The notes under the pieces were generated by a model. The model worked only from the letters and a program-made list of their open reading frames with translations, did no database searches and was not told the DNA's origin. The position numbers and the translations under genes are program-made. A stretch of DNA of 64,000 bases from Gryganskiella cystojenkinii (taxonomy: Eukaryota > Mortierellomycota > Mortierellomycetes > Mortierellales > Mortierellaceae), in contig JAAAIG010000092.1 in the NCBI GenBank assembly GCA_015852425.1, forward strand, positions 1 through 64,000, in the 5' to 3' direction. Positions 47,845 through 58,738 of the stretch are shown in pieces. How positions within the stretch are numbered: the first letter of the stretch is position 1; every line of letters starts with the position of its first letter.

Positions 47845-48134
47845 CAAGCGCCTTCAAGGTGCGACATATGTCTGCTTCCGACCAAATTAACATATGAATA
47901 TGTTTTCAGTGATGGCACGTTGAGCTTCAGCTATTATACTTGGTGGTTAATTGTGGCGGAAACCTTGAGGGCCGAGAGCGACTTCGGTGACGTGTCCGAC
48001 ATTTGTTGGCGGATGACCCGCTGGAGGGTTGGAGGGTTGGTGGAGAGGGGAGCGCGTAAAATAGAGTACGGAAAATCATACAAACGGGAACACAACGTGC
48101 ATGCAGGCGAGCAACGCTTAACACATTCAGTATC

Positions 48135-48300
48135 AATGAGCTGCTTACCTTAATCCGATTACTCACTGTAAGAAGAGCGCGCGAACAACGAGAAAACTCG
48201 CATAGTGATTTTGGGCACGCAGGAACGGTTAAAGAAAGATACCTAGATGAGCTGCTTACTCTAGTCCGATTACTCGCTGTAAGGAGAGCGTGTGAACAAC
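48135..48300 (+). repeat. 55-bp direct duplication with a 111-bp period
   Basis: Positions 48135-48189 and 48246-48300 match at about 48 of 55 bases. The period (111 bp) is a multiple of three, and one plus-strand frame runs through both copies, reading NELLTLIRLLTVRRAREQ and then DELLTLVRLLAVRRACEQQ. The frame ends at a TGA soon after. It may be a duplicated helix of a coding exon. Confidence 0.7.
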
Positions 48301-48450
48301 AACCCTTGCGATTCGGTAGATGACTTCCAAGGAAAGGCTCCCAATTCACATAAATCGACCCGACCTCTATCAGGGCGATCGACTCGGTCGAATACTCTTG
48401 ATGAACTTGATGAACACGTCCCTGTTCATCGATTTTTTCATCTACTGTAG

Positions 48451-48893
48451 TAAATTACCGGAGTTGGAACCAAATTGACGTGTTTCACCAGTACCGCAAT
48501 CCCAGCAACAGCGCGGAGAACCACGCCACAACCTACAAATCAGACTTGGAGCGTATCAGCAGTGATTCTGGCATTCCGGCGTCTCTTCACAAGGTCGCGT
48601 CCAGTCTGGCGAAGAATTTCAAATATGATGAGTTTGTGGTCAGGTTCTCAAAGTTGACCGATGTATTCACAGAAAAAAATGCTAATCAAGGCATGCGAAA
48701 CATGTTTTTGAACGTAGCCAGCAATCTTGGTACTGGAAATGGTAAGGAACTGATAAGTGCATGAGTCTTGGCTTTTTTATTGTTGTTGTAATATCCATAT
48801 TGGATGTGCCTCCCTGAACAATAAATAGGCGATCACAAGCACTTACCGAAAGGACATCAACCCAAGAGTATTGAGATAGATGTCGTACGTTGA
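48451..48893 (+). CDS. Orphan 3' exons of an unknown gene
   Basis: An acceptor (CTACTGTAG) at 48450 opens a frame NYRSWNQIDVFHQYRN ... FKYDEFVVRFSKLTDVF ... VASNLGTGNG ending at a donor (AATG|GTAAGG) after 48741. A second acceptor (AAATAG) at 48828 continues in frame as DHKHLPKGHQPKSIEIDVVR then TGA at 48891-48893. Composition and splice phase support coding, but no first exon with an ATG was found and no domain is recognised. It overlaps a minus-strand candidate exon at 48847-49051, and only one of the two is likely to be right. Confidence 0.35.
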
Positions 48894-49051
48894 AATGGCT
48901 TTTTTGCTCGTTCAAGCGTGCCAACGGTTTGGATATTTGATCTTCCATAGACTGATGGGTGTCACCCAGGATCAGCGTCACCAATTCTTCTAACAGCCAG
49001 GTCTCAGGGTCCTTGGCATCATGAGTTCGTTTCTGGTAAAGAACCAATCCT
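48847..49051 (-). CDS. Orphan internal exon on the minus strand
   Basis: A 205-bp segment is bounded by a strong acceptor (TTTTTTTCTTTCAG) and a strong donor (GTAAGT) on the minus strand. In one frame it is fully open and reads GLVLYQKRTHDAKDPETWLL then EELVTLILGDTHQSMEDQIS and further to YSWVDVLS. This looks like real protein, but no partner exons could be fixed on either side; upstream sequence in the same frame meets a stop unless a weak acceptor near 49220 is used. Family unknown. It overlaps the plus-strand candidate exon at 48829-48893. Confidence 0.3.
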
Positions 49052-50178
49052 CTGAAAGAAAAAAAAAAATATTCGAAAAATAATAAGCACCATCAAGCGG
49101 AGTTTATTCTTGAAAGTGGGGGTCCCACAAAAACATTACTGAAAAAGGGTTAAAGACTTAAAGTTTTCTTACAATCCGCGATCTTTGAAAGGTCCCTTGG
49201 AAAAAAATTTGTCCAGCAGGGCTTATTATCTTTGCGTGTGGCTGTGAAGACAAGATAGAGAGCTGAAGTGGAAAGACTCTCGCCGGAGGAAAAAGCACGA
49301 AGATGAACACAAAAAGCAAAAATTGTGGCGAAGGATTTCGCCCTCGACACACAGACGCGCTGGCCTTGGACGCAAACGAACGCAAAAAAAAAAAAAAAAT
49401 GCAGCAAGACTCTTCATGGGTACCTGAAGAGAAATAAGGTCGGGCGGTGTGGAAATGTAATAAAAGCCAAAAATAAGGAGAAACAAAAACGAACGGACAT
49501 GGGCTTGTGTGTGCCTGAGACTAGATTGTTATTGAAGTGAGGTTGCAATGGACCATGACCATGGTGCGATATTTTAAGCAAAACCGCCAGCAACGATATT
49601 AATACCGAAAAGGGCAATTCAGCCACCATGACAAGCGGATGATACGGCACACACACCCCACGGCCAGGTGGAAGAATGAGGGTACGTCCCTTTTATTTGC
49701 CCCTGACGTCTTTCTTGTGTCAAAGGAAGGAACCCCTACCATCGGTTTACTCTGCCCCTTTTTGTTTATTATTTTTTTTCTCGGTGGATGCTTTTGTTGC
49801 TTTGTTGCTTTGTGCACGGTTTAGACCTCTTTTTTTCTTTCCCTCAGTATCTTTTTCTTTCTTTTTCTCTTCTCATTTGCATTTCGTCTTTTCCTTTCTT
49901 CTCCCTTTTCCCTCCTTCACCATTCCTCCATTCCTTTGTCACTCTCCACAACCCAGTCCCCCATTGCGATCGTTTTTCCGCTCAGACTTGTCTGACCACG
50001 ATTTTTTTTCTCTACTTTCTTTTTCTTTCTCAGAGCACAACGCAGAGAAGAAAAGGCACACAACAAAACAACAACAACAAACCCTTGCTTCCCTTGTTTC
50101 GATCATCAGGAAGCATACACGCGCACAAACACAGCAAAAAGTTCCCGACCCTTCTTCTCACGCCTTCCTTTTATTCTC
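49052..50178. other. Upstream region of the kelch gene
   Basis: No supported gene. Long pyrimidine-rich tracts (49820-50040) and a CAACAACAA stretch precede the ATG at 50179, typical of a fungal promoter and leader. A-run of 16 at 49384-49399. Confidence 0.5.
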
Positions 50179-52949
50179 ATGACCCTCCTCTTCTACACTG
50201 CCTTGTCACTCGTGGCGGCAGTGGCCTACGCTCAGCCGCAAGCTGATCCTCCTCGAACCTCTCGAGCAATCACCATGATCGGCAATAATGTCTATCTCTA
50301 CGGTGGTAACTTTCGTCTCTCTTCGTTTAGTTTATTGTTCGCTGCTGCTGCCTGTGGATTGTCTACTTTGCCCTGAGAAAGAAAAAAAGGGCTGTACCAA
50401 AAAGCGAAGCTTACTCACCTTATCTCTCTCCTGTCTTTCATCTGCCCCCTTTCCTCCTCACGCTATTCAATTCGGTCATAACACTGTGGGTCATGCCTTT
50501 TTTGTCATCGTCATAGGATCGGATACCGCAGGCAACTGTTACTCCGACTTGTACAGCCTTAATCTCGACTCGAACAACGGATGGGTCGCAGGAGAAGCGC
50601 CCTGGCAAAAGATCAATATCGGTGGTACGGCGCCTCTCCTCGGCCAAAACTCTTGGGCTGTCCCTTCCTCGGATGGCTCAAGTCTGCTCTTTTATGGTCA
50701 GACACTCTGTCCTCAAAATCTGGACAAGTCGCCAACGGCCGCCCATACCTATACCAGTACCTCGGGATCCTTGACCGTCCATACGGATGGCAAGAGTTGG
50801 GCGATCAGCAATCAGTCCAACGATGTCTTGGGGCCGAGATCTGTTGCCATCAAGGATGATACTCCAGTTCCGGTTCAGGTCTATGATACACAACAAAAAA
50901 CCGCCTATGTCTTTGTTTACGATCTGTTCAACCCTCAGCTGGGGACTCAGCTGTACAGTTTCTCTTCAGGACAGTTGCCGACTAACATTGCTCTGAGTCA
51001 TAACACGACTTTACAAACGACCCCGACCACGGCTGTACCTTCGCCGACGACCACTGTGCCGGTAGTGGCAACAACTACTGTGGCGACTGTTCCTACCGCC
51101 TCCGCGCCACCGCCTGTTGTCCCTCCTCCCGCTGGGACCTCCGCAGCGGGTGGGACCCCTGCTCCTGCCCCTTCGACCGCACCACCACCAGCAGTTCCAC
51201 CACCACCAGCTGGAGCACCACCAGCAGTTCCACCACCACCAGCTGGAGCACCACCAGCAGCAGCCAACAATGTCCAGACTCTTGTCCGTAGAGCCCCCGG
51301 TGAACAGACCGTGGCACCCTTTGTGGATGTAGGATGCGCGGTTTATGTGGCAGGGACGATTGTCGTGATTGGAGGAGGCAAGAGTGGTGGTGCTCCTCTC
51401 GCGGGTGATGATGTCGACACAGGCTCAGGGTACTACAAGATGGATCGCTACTGGGTTTACAACATTGCAGCCAACTCTTGGGAGAAGAAGACTGTGGTAA
51501 GGCTAAGTGCTTCTGAGTGTTGATTACCGTGCCTTTTATATCTTATTGACGTGGGTTGTTACCTCAAAATAGGCTTCTCCAACTGTGCCGTTGCCACGAC
51601 GCCTCCATGCTCTTCTTTCTGGTAAGGTGTATGCAGACACACTCATGATCCGGCTAAACTGTCGTAAAAAACCTCTATCTCTAATCATGCTCATATTGTT
51701 TTTCTCTTTTTTAATTCCAGTCGGAAACAACCAGATCTATATGCACGGAGGCAACACCACCCAGACGGACCCTACTGTTGCTTACTCGAATGAGCTCTGG
51801 ATTCTCAACACAGAAACCGGACAATGGACCGCGGGACCCCCCTCTAAGAGTGGCCGCGCATCCCATACTCTACTCTATACCAACAATGAGATCCTCGCCT
51901 TGTCCGGGTTCGAGTTCATGACCACGACTGCCAAGGCCGCATCGAACGCTTTCCCTATGATGTATAACCCCTCGTCGTCCGCCTGGAGTACTGAGTTTGG
52001 TACGATTACTCCGTCGTATTTCTCGAAATACGGTGCAGCCATCATTGGTGGATCCGTTGGTGGGTTCCTGGTGCTTGTGATCATTGCCGCGGTTTGTTTG
52101 CGAATTTTCAGGAGAAGACGAGGCGGTCGACGAAATGCTGGTCTGGCTTCGGGATATGCTGGTTTCGGCTCGTCGAGTCGGAAACCATTCACAACCAGCA
52201 GCAACGTCTCCTCGGAAAACCTGGCGACCTCCGCGGCGACTGTCGCTGGCGCTGGTGCCGCTGCAGGAGCGCTGTCAGGTATGAAACACGATGGCGGCAA
52301 CAGGTACGACCATGGTCAGATCGATCTCTCGGCCTTGCCTCGAAACAGTGAATCGACCATGTATGATTTGCCGTTGAACAGTCCCTACGGTGGTGGTCAG
52401 AAGCAGTTCGGTAACAACAACAACTTTGGCAGCCCTTACCAACAACAGCAGGCTCAGTTCGCATACAACTCTGCTCAAGTGCAACAACAACAACAGGTTC
52501 CGCTAATGAGCGCGAATGCGTTGGAGCATGGCCATAACGAGAACAGTTTCGCGACCCCGTACAGGGATGATGATGAGACAGAGTTCAAGGATCATCCTGG
52601 TCTCAACATCAGTCGTGATGGACAATTCTCTCCACCTCCAGCCATGTCGACCAGTCCTCGCCAGTTCTCGATGAACCAGGATCGGTCTCAGACGCAGTCG
52701 TTCCACTATAACAACAGCGGAAACAATAATGGGATGAACGACAGGCCCATTGTCCATTCCCCTCCAAGGAATATGAGTACGGAAAGTTATTCGAACAACA
52801 ACAACGGTCGAGATCGGAGCAACAGTAACACAAGCATGCACAGCAACAATGGTGGTAATAATTACGTGCCCAACAACGGCATCAATATCAACAACCAGAA
52901 CCGTCAAGGAGGCAATGGCGGTGGGGACCTGCTGAGCGGATTCCCTTGA
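50179..52949 (+). CDS. Kelch-repeat single-pass membrane protein
   Basis: Four exons (50179-50305, 50517-51496, 51573-51621, 51721-52949) give 794 residues. A signal peptide (LLFYTALSLVAAVAYAQPQA) leads into beta-propeller blades with kelch hallmarks: AITMIGNNVYLYGG, SDLYSLNLD and WAVPSSDGSSLLFYG, and after the linker VYVAGTIVVIGGGKSGGAPL, WVYNIAANSWE, NNQIYMHGG and ELWILNTETGQWTAGPPSKS. The propeller is interrupted by a Thr/Pro-rich spacer with tandem P-P-P-P-A-G-A-P units (about 51180-51265). A transmembrane helix (AAIIGGSVGGFLVLVIIAAV) is followed by RIFRRRRGGRR and a long cytosolic tail rich in Asn, Gln and Ser. Partners are unknown; a role as a surface sensor or adhesion protein is an inference. 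Confidence 0.85.
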
Positions 52950-52958
52950 CCGAAAACT

Positions 52959-53071
52959 NNNNNNNNNNNNNNNNNNNNNNNNNNNNNNNNNNNNNNNNNN
53001 NNNNNNNNNNNNNNNNNNNNNNNNNNNNNNNNNNNNNNNNNNNNNNNNNNNNNNNNNNNNNNNNNNNNNNN
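52959..53071. other. Assembly gap (113 N)
   Basis: A run of N starting nine bases after the kelch gene's stop codon. True length and content are unknown. It lies between the convergent 3' ends of the kelch gene and TIM21. Confidence 0.99.
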
Positions 53072-53248
53072 CCTTTTGATTAAAAACAATACAAAAAAAA
53101 AAAAAATATAGCTGCTTGTCCATTGTAAATATCGGATCATTTGTCGGTTGAATGCAACAACCTGATTTTTATTTTATTTTGCTATTTATACATGCTGTGC
53201 CGTCGGCTGAAGGAAGGAATGAAGGGCGTTACTTGACTTTTTTTTTTT

Positions 53249-54461
53249 TTACTTGTCCTCGATCAGGGGCTGTCCGGCATGTTTGTTGTACTCGACAAAG
53301 ACACGCTCTGCTGCCCTGACGCCACCTGTAAGCGAGAAACAGAGAGTCAGACATAGCGGGTTAGTTATCCATAAGAGTCAACGTCATTGCACAGTGTACC
53401 AACACGTCTATCCTGACCATCACGAATACGGTTACCTGGAATGTCGACAAAGAGGTACTTGTACTCCCACTTGTCGCGCGCATCCTTGACCATCTCCAGG
53501 TGAGCGGTTCCCTCATTATCGGGTCCCTCGACATAGAAACGCATCAACAGATGCTCCTTGCCTTCGCCGTCCAAAACGACCTGGGAACTATTCGAGCGAA
53601 AAAAGAAACAGTTAGCGTATTTGGAGTCTCATTAGAGCATAGATTACGACGGATCCGGAACAAATTCGACTTACGCAATACGACGGTTCCTGCGTCTCTT
53701 GCTCGATGAAGCCTCACCGTGGCCCATCATAGGGGTTCCGATGATCTCCTTGAGCTATGCGACAGAGAATAGAACGGGAGAACGCGTTAGCTAAAAGTCG
53801 ATCAAAGAGCCATCGCCTTCATAATCCGTTGTTTTGCTCGATTCCATGCGTACCTTCTCGTTGTTTCTGACACGCTCCAGGGCGTCGCCAAAGATGTGAG
53901 TATCACTGTTGGATCCAAAGAGCTCCGAAACAATTGCGTACGAAATGGCACCTAGTAGACATTGAAGAACAAGAAATACAAAAAGTCGTGAGTCCTAAAA
54001 TGCCTATCTGTTCCGAGTATTATCGATCAACGAGAAAAAATTGTATTGTTGTTCCTAGTAGACGCGCATCATACCGACGAGAACGACTCCTGCAGCGATG
54101 ACGGTGTAGTTGGTGGTCCTCTTTGTAGCCGTGACAACTATAGCAATTGTAGAAAAAAATAATCGCGCGGTTAGAGTCTCCATGGGATAAGAAGGTAGTT
54201 CTGGAGTATTATCCTTGTCGGTGATGAGAGACTCCAGGCGGAGATACCTTTCTCGGGTGTGGTCATCTCCTTCCAGGTCTTTTGTTCTGTGCGTTGAGCC
54301 AAGGCACCAAGGGGTCTCTTGGGTTGTTCCGTGGCCATGGTGCGGACGGAAGTTCTCGCCACGGGACGAGTGGCTGTCTGTTGACAGAGACCCGACTGAA
54401 GAAGAGTCCTGGGGCTGAGAATGCGAGTGGCGCGGAGACCGGTCTGGTGGAGGACTGACAT
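53249..54461 (-). CDS. TIM21: Mitochondrial import inner membrane translocase subunit Tim21
   Basis: Six exons (54461-54248, 54137-54075, 53951-53854, 53754-53675, 53587-53436, 53325-53249) give 227 residues. Tim21 links TOM and TIM23 and couples import to the respiratory chain. The N terminus is an Arg/Ser/Leu-rich presequence (MSVLHQTGLRATRILSPRTL). One transmembrane helix follows, built across exon 2 (NYTVIAAGVVLVG-AISYAI). The intermembrane-space domain has ELFGSNSDTHIFGDALERV, IIGTPMMGHGE, RFYVEGPDNEGTAHLEMV and WEYKYLFVDIPG. The start at 54461 is chosen because it begins the presequence; the frame is open further upstream. It is divergent from SmG with a 240-bp spacer. Confidence 0.93.
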
Positions 54462-54701
54462 TGTTATTGTTATCTTGGCGGTTGATTCCTGAAGAGAGGG
54501 GGTCGGTCGAATGAAGAATAAAGGAATGTGGAAATCCAGGGGCTGCTCGGGAATCAGAAGGTACCCACACCGATTTGCCACCGAAATGAACAAACTCAGA
54601 TCTACGTCACGTTTTTGCGGATTCGTTTGTATTTTTCTGCATTCAATCAAACCCTTTTTTGTTACCTTCTCTCCACACACATTCACATCATATAGCCGAC
54701 C
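54462..54701. promoter_or_regulatory. Bidirectional promoter region, TIM21 / SmG
   Basis: 240 bp separate the two start codons of divergent genes, so both must be driven from this interval. T-rich tracts occur near 54640-54660. No factor site is assigned. Confidence 0.6.
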
Positions 54702-55537
54702 ATGTCCGCAAAAGCAGCAACACCAGAGCTCAAGAAGTAAATGCCTCTTCCATCACCGTGTGCGCATACAGAATACCAGTGGGGGTCGATTGGACGTGAA
54801 ATCAGTCTTCATAGAGGATCATATAAGGGCGCAAAAGAACGAATTAATGCAGAACAAAAACTGGCTTTGTGCAGGATCAAACAATCGCTCAAGTTCACAC
54901 TCGAGACGATTGCTTACAGGATACAGGGCAGAGGGACACTCAAAGGAATCACTGATGACACGGACTGGGCAGAGCAGGAAAGGATCACTGCCCAAGCAGT
55001 ACAAGGAGGACATGCGCCTCTGCAAAGGGACAAACTGATTAGGCCAAGGAGGCTTTTTTTAGTACATGTTATTGACCGACTATTTACTTTTTCATCACCG
55101 AAAACAAAAAAACATAATAGATACATGGACAAGCACGTCTTTGTCCAGATGAACGGAGCCCGCAAGGTCACTGGTGTCCTCCGCGGCTTTGATCCCTTCA
55201 TGAACTTGGTCTTGGACGAGGCGGTGGAGGAGGTCAGCCCAACAGAGAAGAAGCAGATCGGCATGGTGGTATGTTGACTTGAAACTCTTCTCGCCCATGA
55301 GGGGCGACGGCGAGAGCGCCTCTTTTCTTTATTTTATTATGGGTCGCCATGCTCTCTTTTTTCGGTTTTTTGTCCCATGAAAATGCTGCGCCCGCTTTTT
55401 TTTTGTATCCAAAAGCCAAAAGTGCTGTTGCTTATGTATTCATTCTTTCTTTTTTCTCTTTTAAAATGAAAAAAAATTCTTAGGTTCTCCGAGGAAACAG
55501 TGTGGTGGTGCTGGAAGCATTGGACAGGATTCAGTAA
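54702..55537 (+). CDS. SMX2: Small nuclear ribonucleoprotein G (SmG)
   Basis: Three exons (54702-54736, 55121-55268, 55484-55537) give 78 residues, the normal SmG length (yeast 77). SmG is one of seven Sm proteins forming the ring on spliceosomal snRNAs. Sm1 motif: KHVFVQMNGARKVTGVLRGF followed by DPFMNLVLDEAVE. Sm2 motif: VVLRGNSVVVLEAL. Intron 1 (384 bp) is long for this window and is open in one frame, but splicing it out is required to join MSAKAATPELKK to YMDKHVF. Confidence 0.95.
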
Positions 55538-56530
55538 GACGTTGTGGACTCTAGGAAAGAGTTTTTTAAAACACAATCAAATAAACAAGATACGATAAAG
55601 CCAGTAAGGGTCCAGGCGAGCATTTTAGGATCCACCCCACACCTCGACAACTCACGCTCGAACAACCATTAAAGAATCAGCCTTTGTATTTGCAGCGAAA
55701 AAAACAACAAACAAAAAGAACGCTATCAATGGACTCTATCTTTCCGCTTATCTCCTGCTATCCCATGGGAGAGGAGTTGTGGGGGTCGAGATTGCCGTGG
55801 ACCGGTCATTTTGATCTCACATGACAGATCGGCTTTATCCACCTCGACAACAATGGGCGAGAGACACTTGAACAAAAAACGACGGCGACAGAGAGATTGT
55901 GCCGGGCAGGAACGGCACTGACGAGGAGAAGAGAGATAGGTTGGCAAAGTCGAAAGAAAGGGTGAATGTGTTCAGAAGGTCAAGGAGGTCAAAGAGGTCA
56001 AGAGGGGCATGTCTGTGTGCGTCGACAGGGTTTGCACAGGGCAGGAAAAAAGGAGGGACGAGAGGAACGATATCGACGAGTATGGGAAGGACACGAAAAG
56101 CCTGAAAGGATATGTTTGTTTGTTGCCCGTTTTTGGTTCTCATGCCTGTTCCGGTCAAGCCAATTGTCTTGCTTCACTCCCTATTCTATTTTTTTTTTAA
56201 TATTTTTCATTTTACTGTTGAAACCTTCTTTGGCCCTGTCTCTCTGTCGCTCTCTCCTGTGCGCATGGTTGGTTCGCTTATTCTGACATGGCATTGCGCG
56301 TGGCATTTGAACATGCCGTTAGAGGAATGGAGCCAGGGACAAAAAGACGTCCTTCCAATTTTTTTTTTGTCTTTTCCCTCTTCTTTTCGTTCTTGATTAT
56401 TTCTTGTACTGCCTATTCCTCCACTACCCATCTCTCTCCTCCTTCCTCCACCCTTGCGTTTGCTCACTCAATACGCACCAGCCCCCTATCCTCGTCACTC
56501 ATTTCCTTGTATCACCAGTAGCCCCAAAAT
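55538..56530. other. Intergenic region
   Basis: 3' flank of SmG and upstream region of Rheb. Around 55970-56000 a short CAAGGAGGTCAAAGAGGTCAAG-type direct repeat occurs. The right end is pyrimidine-rich. No supported gene. Confidence 0.5.
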
Positions 56531-58203
56531 ATGAGTCCAACCTCCACAGTCACCACTGCGCCTGCCACCACAAGAGTGAGACGCATCGTCCTTCTTGGTT
56601 CTCGCGCTGTCGGTAAGTACCGAACTGTCCAATTGTTTTTTGTATCTTATTTTCCCTTGAGTATCGATTGCATATGATCCTGAGTTACAGAGAACGAGAG
56701 AGAGGCTCTCTGTCTTCAACTCTCTCTCGTTCCGAGATCTCCGATCCCGTCCATCAACCATCGGTTTTTCTTGTCCGATCATGTGAACGTGTTTTGGTAA
56801 CCATTGCCACAAACCACCGCAAAATTAACTATCCACTGAGGTCCAGCACTGTTCAGTGAGGAAACCACAACTTCTGGCGTGACAATGGGGGTTTTTTTCT
56901 AACTTGCTTTGTTGTCCATGTTTTGGTGGCAATTTTTTTCTTGTGGATTATGGGACGCACTCCAAAACTATCAAATCTCAGGGTCACATCTCTTTTTTTT
57001 TTTTCGCTGTGGACGCGAAAACGATCGTGTTTGAGTGAGTGCGGACGAAACTTTCAATGGGGTTTCTTTGTATGCTGTTGTTGTAATGACATAAAGCATC
57101 TGCAATGTTGTTCAAAAACCACAATACGAGAAATAAAAAAGGAGGTCGGGCGAACGAACAGATTCGGCGAAAGGGAAAAAAAAAATTGGAGAGGATGCAA
57201 AAAAAAGGATCGCTCCATGGTGGTCTTTCTGCCAACGATATGACGACAACCAGAAATAGATTATGACTCCCTCTACTATATCCTTAAGCCTGCTCATAGC
57301 CGGTTGCCGCATTGCCTCCACCCCCAACATTGGATCATTGACAATTTGACGTTGTTGACCTGTTGACTGACCTTGTTATTTCATTTCGAACTTTTTTTCC
57401 ATGCACAATGATACATTGTTTTGTTTTTCTTTATTCTAGGCAAGTCGTCCATGATCATTCAATACGTTGACAATGTTTTTACCGAGTCGTACTTCCCAAC
57501 CATTGAGCGAACCTTCACCAAGCCCTTGACCTTCCGTGGACAGCAGTACGAGATCCAAATCATTGATACTGCTGGACAGGTAAGAATTGACAAACCCCCA
57601 CGACTCGACCGAGAGCATTATGCTTCAATTGAACAACCTGCAAACAACGCGCTCACCATCTCCTCCTGATTGTTTTTTTTTGTCATGTGAATCGACGCTC
57701 CGTAGGACGAGTTTTCGATCTTCAATGGACGTCATGCTTTGGACGTGCACGGATACGTTCTTGTGTACTCTGTGACGAGCCGACAGAGTTTCGACATGAT
57801 ATCGGTCATCCGGGACAAGATTCTGAATTTTACAGGAACGGATTGGGTCCCCATTGTCATTGTTGGGAACAAGACGGATCTGACGAGTCAACGGCAAGTC
57901 TCCCGAGAGGAGAGCGAGGATCTTGCCGCGTTCTGGAAGTGTCTCTCGTGTGAGACTTCAGCCAAGACGAATGTCAACATTGGTAAGAAAGAGCTACTCC
58001 GGAGTTGTTTACACATTAACGTCAAAGAATATAATTGAATTGAACAAAAGCCCTGATGTTCACTTTGTTCATATTTCAATTCCATAATTTTTTGTTTGTT
58101 AGGGCGCGCGTTCGAATTGATGATGGCCGAGATTGAAAAATCGACTCAGGACGCTCCAAACCCAGAGGGGCAAAAGAAGGAAGACATCTGCGTGATCCAA
58201 TAG
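56531..58203 (+). CDS. RHB1: Rheb-family small GTPase
   Basis: Four exons (56531-56612, 57440-57579, 57706-57982, 58103-58203) give 199 residues. Rheb activates or modulates TOR complex 1. Visible: G1 GSRAVGKSS (split by intron 1 between Gly and Lys), effector region ESYFPTIERTFTK, G3 DTAGQDEFSIF, G4 GNKTD, G5 ETSAKTN, and a C-terminal CaaX box CVIQ for farnesylation. The Arg in G1 and the Y-P-T-I-E effector loop are Rheb rather than Ras/Rap features. Intron 1 is unusually long (827 bp). Confidence 0.94.
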
Positions 58204-58738
58204 GACCCAAAGGAGAGAGAGTTTTTATTCTCAATTGCTTTTTCTGCTTTGCAATACACCACACCAGCATCAACATATCATTACATTTTTTTTATTGCAT
58301 TCAAACCCCTCCTCCGCAGACACGGATTCAGGACCATTGGGCCTGACACAGCATGCAATCCAAACCTTTGATCCAAGCCCACCGTTGTGGGATAGCTCTC
58401 TCATCCATACCCCATGCATAACATTCACAACCTTAAAAAAACCACATTCAAAAAAAACAGAGATCAATAAAAAAAAGTGCCTTTTTTCTAATACAAACAT
58501 CACATCACACACAACCAATTGAGTGTGAAGCGACCAACTACCACGAAAAGGATAAAACCATAAAATACAGTTTTAATATTTTTTTTGTTATTAAATTTGT
58601 TTACAAGTACAGGGTTTCGGGACCATGCATGCATGGGAAATGAAAAAAAGGAGAGAAGGGAGACGGGAGATGAAAACGGCGTGGCCGCTCAGTCGACAAA
58701 ACAACAAAAATTCAAATCACAAAACAGCCTTGTTTCGG
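58204..58738. other. Convergent 3' region
   Basis: Lies between the 3' ends of Rheb and Pol eta. A/T-rich, with several A-runs; no supported gene. Confidence 0.5.

Noticed and set aside
54741..55277. Open frame running through SmG intron 1 (178 codons)
   Set aside because: Its last part is SmG itself; the intron part has no domain, and canonical GT-AG splicing restores the exact SmG N terminus and length.
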